Shown here: positions 50,142 to 52,500 of the stretch, in pieces
How the letters are laid out: every line of letters begins with the position of its first letter
How positions within the stretch are numbered: position 1 is the stretch's first letter
Source of the DNA: Endozoicomonas sp. 8E
GTDB lineage: Bacteria > Pseudomonadota > Gammaproteobacteria > Pseudomonadales > Endozoicomonadaceae
Direction of reading: 5' to 3'
Assembly (NCBI RefSeq): GCF_032883915.1
Contig: NZ_CP120717.1
Span: 1 to 52,500, forward strand
DNA length: 52,500 bases
The notes under the pieces: model-generated
What the model was told of the DNA's origin: nothing
Seen by the model: the letters and a program-made list of their open reading frames with translations, nothing else
Databases searched by the model: none
Translations under genes and position numbers: made by a program

Positions 50142-51707
50142 ATGGAAAGAGTTTTAAGGGTTTTGCCTGTGCTGGTGTTATCCGTTTCTGTCACTTTTAA
50201 TGGTATAGCTTTTGCGGGTGGAGAGAAAAACATCGGGGTGCTTATGGAGTCGAATTTAGATAAACCAGGAGAGTATAAACTTGCAATATTCTTGATCGGT
50301 TTTGCATTGGGCGGGACTGCGTCTTGGGTAACTTATTACCTGGTCTCACATTCTTTTCAGACAAATACTGAAGACGACTCAAATGTTGAGAAAGGAAATT
50401 GTGTGGGTTTATCATCAAATCAGAGTACTGCCAGCAGCAATTCCAGTGCATTGATGCAGACGACGAAGGTTCCTGAACACTATCAGAAAACAATCATTGA
50501 TCAGCACAATCTGCTTCCTTTTAGTGTCGATGAGGATAACTATGCTGATGCGAAGAAAAAACTGAAGTACCTCTGGGCAAGGGCGACCTTGCTTGATGCC
50601 CATCCCCTGCACCTTGATGAAGGCAAAGTTCAACCGGCACTATTTCCATTGAATACTGCATACGATCCGGTTTATCCCATTGGGTCAGCAACCGAGCTTT
50701 GTATTTCTCCACTGCCGAAACCTTTAACCAAAAAATTCCGCTGCAATGATCAGCAACTGACCGGATTTTGTCGAGTCAAGTTCATGCTCAATGGCAAGAT
50801 CAGTACCTTGGTTGGTATGCTGGCAAACACACCCGATAATGTCAGCGGATGTCTGTTATCGAGTCGAAAAAGAGATAATTTCCTGGTGTCGTTGGGGGAT
50901 GAAACTTTGTTACCCAGAGATATTCTGGTCAGCGACAAAAAGTACTATCAGATTAATGTTACTTATGACAAGGTCTCCTATCAATTTCAGGATTGGCTCT
51001 GGAATCTACTACCCTTTGCATCAACAATACTGTTGTCTGGAAGTTTGCGTCATGAAAGCCTGTGTAAAGATGGGGCCAGTCCCGGAGTCCAATGGTACAA
51101 CGATGGAGCTCATAGCAGCGAGTATCGATGTGCAGCCCTGACAGCTGAGGCTGAGCCAGCAGGCGATATATCCCACTTTATCCCTGTACGACAGAAAGCT
51201 CATGAAAGCAGACCGTCTCCTGTGATATGGCAGGAAGTGCCATTGCAAGAAGATAAAGGAACAGTCAGCATCGAAGTTCAGAAATACTTTTGTTCTCCCA
51301 GAAAGCCTTACAAAGAATTTATGCTGGGCTCACTGGCAGGAGAGGGAGTTGATAAGTATTGTACATACATTGGTACCAGTGGAAAAAGTGGCTTCGTCGC
51401 TACTAATCAGGATGGCAGCATCGCTTCCGATTACCTGACTCCTGCGGTCGATGGTAATATTCGCTGGCAGGCATTTGAAGATGATCTGCCAGAGAAGGCC
51501 ATTATTGCCGGTTATAGCTTTTCAAGTTCTGGTAAAAAAATAAGCAAGGTACCGGAATATTTTTGCCGTTTTGTGAATAACGGTTTCAAGACATACGGCA
51601 AGTATTTTAAGAAGAGCAAAGATTGTAAAGCTTCTTTTGCAACACCCAATGGAGACTCCCACGCTTTAGTCGATTCAAAGACCTTTGAAATTCTGGTCGG
51701 GGAGTGA
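50142..51707 (+). CDS. Secreted protein with DM9/DUF3421-like C-terminal repeats
   Basis: The 521-residue product starts with a signal-peptide-like segment (RVLPVLVLSVSVTFNGIAFA) and has a further hydrophobic stretch (LAIFLIGFALGGTASWVTYYL, about 48-68) that would anchor it in the membrane. The C-terminal 85 residues (GNIRWQAFEDDLPEKAIIAGYS, YFCRFVNNGFKTYGKYF, ALVDSKTFEILVG) resemble the DM9/DUF3421 repeat, and about 350-430 may be a second, more diverged copy. DM9 proteins in animals bind mannose. The start is ATG 50142 with GGGGAG upstream. The N-terminal segment is related to that of the next gene (52233). DM9 assignment is from memory of the motif. Confidence 0.6.
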   Translation: MERVLRVLPVLVLSVSVTFNGIAFAGGEKNIGVLMESNLDKPGEYKLAIFLIGFALGGTASWVTYYLVSHSFQTNTEDDSNVEKGNCVGLSSNQSTASSNSSALMQTTKVPEHYQKTIIDQHNLLPFSVDEDNYADAKKKLKYLWARATLLDAHPLHLDEGKVQPALFPLNTAYDPVYPIGSATELCISPLPKPLTKKFRCNDQQLTGFCRVKFMLNGKISTLVGMLANTPDNVSGCLLSSRKRDNFLVSLGDETLLPRDILVSDKKYYQINVTYDKVSYQFQDWLWNLLPFASTILLSGSLRHESLCKDGASPGVQWYNDGAHSSEYRCAALTAEAEPAGDISHFIPVRQKAHESRPSPVIWQEVPLQEDKGTVSIEVQKYFCSPRKPYKEFMLGSLAGEGVDKYCTYIGTSGKSGFVATNQDGSIASDYLTPAVDGNIRWQAFEDDLPEKAIIAGYSFSSSGKKISKVPEYFCRFVNNGFKTYGKYFKKSKDCKASFATPNGDSHALVDSKTFEILVGE

Positions 51708-51772
51708 TGGAATCAGTTGAAGGGGAAGTGTGTATTCCTGAAAGTCTTTGAACCAACTGGTCAGGTACTTAT

Positions 51773-51793
51773 TTCATAAGAATCAGTTTTTAT
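51773..51793 (+). repeat. 21-bp direct repeat, right copy
   Basis: Exact repeat of 50000-50020. Confidence 0.75.
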
Positions 51794-51860
51794 CGAATGA
51801 GCGTAAAAGCCAGTACTTCTAGAGGGTGTAGCAAAACTCTCTCCAACGTGCGAACGAGTT

Positions 51861-52025
51861 GACTCTCGTCATTCCCGACTTAATTCTCGTCATTCCCGCG
51901 AAGGCGGGAATCCACACTGACTCACCTCAGAACCATACTGCCCGGTGCCCCCCTGGCCTTGTCATCCCCGAGAAGGCAGAGATCCACCGTTGGCGCTGGA
52001 CTCCCGCCTTCGCGGGAATAACGAC
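51861..52025. repeat. REP-like element with inverted CATTCCCGC units
   Basis: Units of the GTCATTCCCGCGAAGGCGGGAATCC type, common dispersed palindromes in gammaproteobacteria, occur as a partial unit (51867-51878), a full unit (51888-51914), a diverged unit (51960-51985) and an inverted full unit (51998-52025). Each full unit is itself a hairpin, and the outer two are inverted relative to each other, as in REPIN- or MITE-type elements. Confidence 0.8.
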
Positions 52026-52232
52026 TTCAGAGCATGGGAACGAGCTATTGGAGTTTTGCGATGGAGTTTTGCGAGACCCTCTTCACGGCGGGGAGGATGT
52101 CAAAAATCATTTCTATACTATTTGCTGTTGGAATAGACACTAAACTCTTGGCTTCTTTGAGAGTTATGGATACTTTGTTTTTGGGCTCTTAACTCTCAAC
52201 TTATCACAGTTATTGCGTGGAGTGGCTTGGCT

Positions 52233-52500
52233 ATGAAGCGAGTTTTGCGGGCTTTATCCGTGCTGGTGTTATCCATTGCTGTCACTAACAATGCTATCGC
52301 TGTGGTTGGGGCGCAAGTCCATGAGTTGCGTACGTACTCGTATTCACAACAATTAAAGGATTCAACGTTATTTAGGGTACTGGCTGTAATGGGCTTATCT
52401 GTGTTTGTTTTTGAGGCGGGGTTCTCGGTTGGGCATTTTTCTACGCTATACGCTTTAGAACTTGAGAAAGCTGACAAAGCTGAGAAAAAGAGTCCTGGTA
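52233..52500 (+). CDS. Start of a second secreted or membrane protein, cut by the window end
   Basis: The frame from ATG 52233 stays open to the window end (89 codons). It begins with a signal-like segment (MKRVLRALSVLVLSIAVTNNAIA) that closely follows the N-terminus of the DM9-like protein (MERVLRVLPVLVLSVSV...IA), then a second hydrophobic segment (LAVMGLSVFVFEAGFSVG) and a charged stretch. The same layout, signal then membrane helix, suggests a paralog of the preceding gene; the rest is not visible. Confidence 0.65.
   Translation, partial: MKRVLRALSVLVLSIAVTNNAIAVVGAQVHELRTYSYSQQLKDSTLFRVLAVMGLSVFVFEAGFSVGHFSTLYALELEKADKAEKKSPG

Noticed and set aside
51861-52025. CRISPR-like array from repeated CATTCCCGC units
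   Set aside because: Units are in both orientations, irregularly spaced and diverged; this is the pattern of REP/MITE sequences, not of a CRISPR array.

Overview
The window is the replication-origin neighbourhood of a gammaproteobacterial chromosome. The conserved order dnaA | rpmH-rnpA-yidD-yidC-mnmE ... mnmG-rsmG-parA-parB ... atpIBEFHAGDC is that of Pseudomonas/Oceanospirillales-type origins. Two large secreted proteins with eukaryote-facing folds (an OTU-type cysteine protease and a DM9-like protein), the many decayed repeats and the IS607 element suggest a host-associated member such as Endozoicomonas. That taxonomic guess is inference only.

Layout. 1-5125: dnaA (minus strand), a DnaA-box-rich origin region, then the rpmH-rnpA-yidD-yidC cluster ending in a strong terminator; mnmE follows (5206-6582). 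6603-27816: an accessory block of about 21 kb that separates mnmE from mnmG, which are neighbours in most relatives. It holds a fatty-acid-hydroxylase-type membrane enzyme, a DUF1499 protein, a molybdenum hydroxylase operon (iorA-iorB-xdhC-mocA-like), an iron(III) ABC transporter split into fbpBC (12935-15708) and fbpA (25513-26529), and, wedged into that split, an antitoxin with a broken toxin plus three tandem paralogous genes of 850-876 codons. 27817-28669: a second DnaA-box cluster in front of mnmG. 28670-33639: mnmG, rsmG, parA, parB. 33753-37303: a cpdB-type 2',3'-cyclic nucleotidase gene destroyed by a nonsense codon and an IS607-family insertion. 37304-39780: mostly non-coding, with a YeiE-like LysR regulator. 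39781-47207: the complete F1Fo ATP synthase operon and its terminator. 47261-52500: OTU-type protease, DM9-like secreted protein, a REP/MITE-like element and the start of a second protein with a related signal peptide.

Most notable. The three tandem genes each combine a Ser/Thr-rich N-terminus, a central domain that resembles the spore transglutaminase Tgl (papain-like fold, Cys in a GP..ADCAT context), and a DnaC/IstB-type AAA+ ATPase. I know of no described system with this architecture. Each gene carries the same leader of about 180 bp with a perfect ATTTGCC-A-GGCAAAT palindrome. The spacers contain scraps of fbpA and fbpB, so the array seems to have grown by duplication at the fbpA/fbpB junction. 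One spacer holds a 62-bp palindromic element flanked by a 4-bp duplication, and the empty site survives in the sister spacer.
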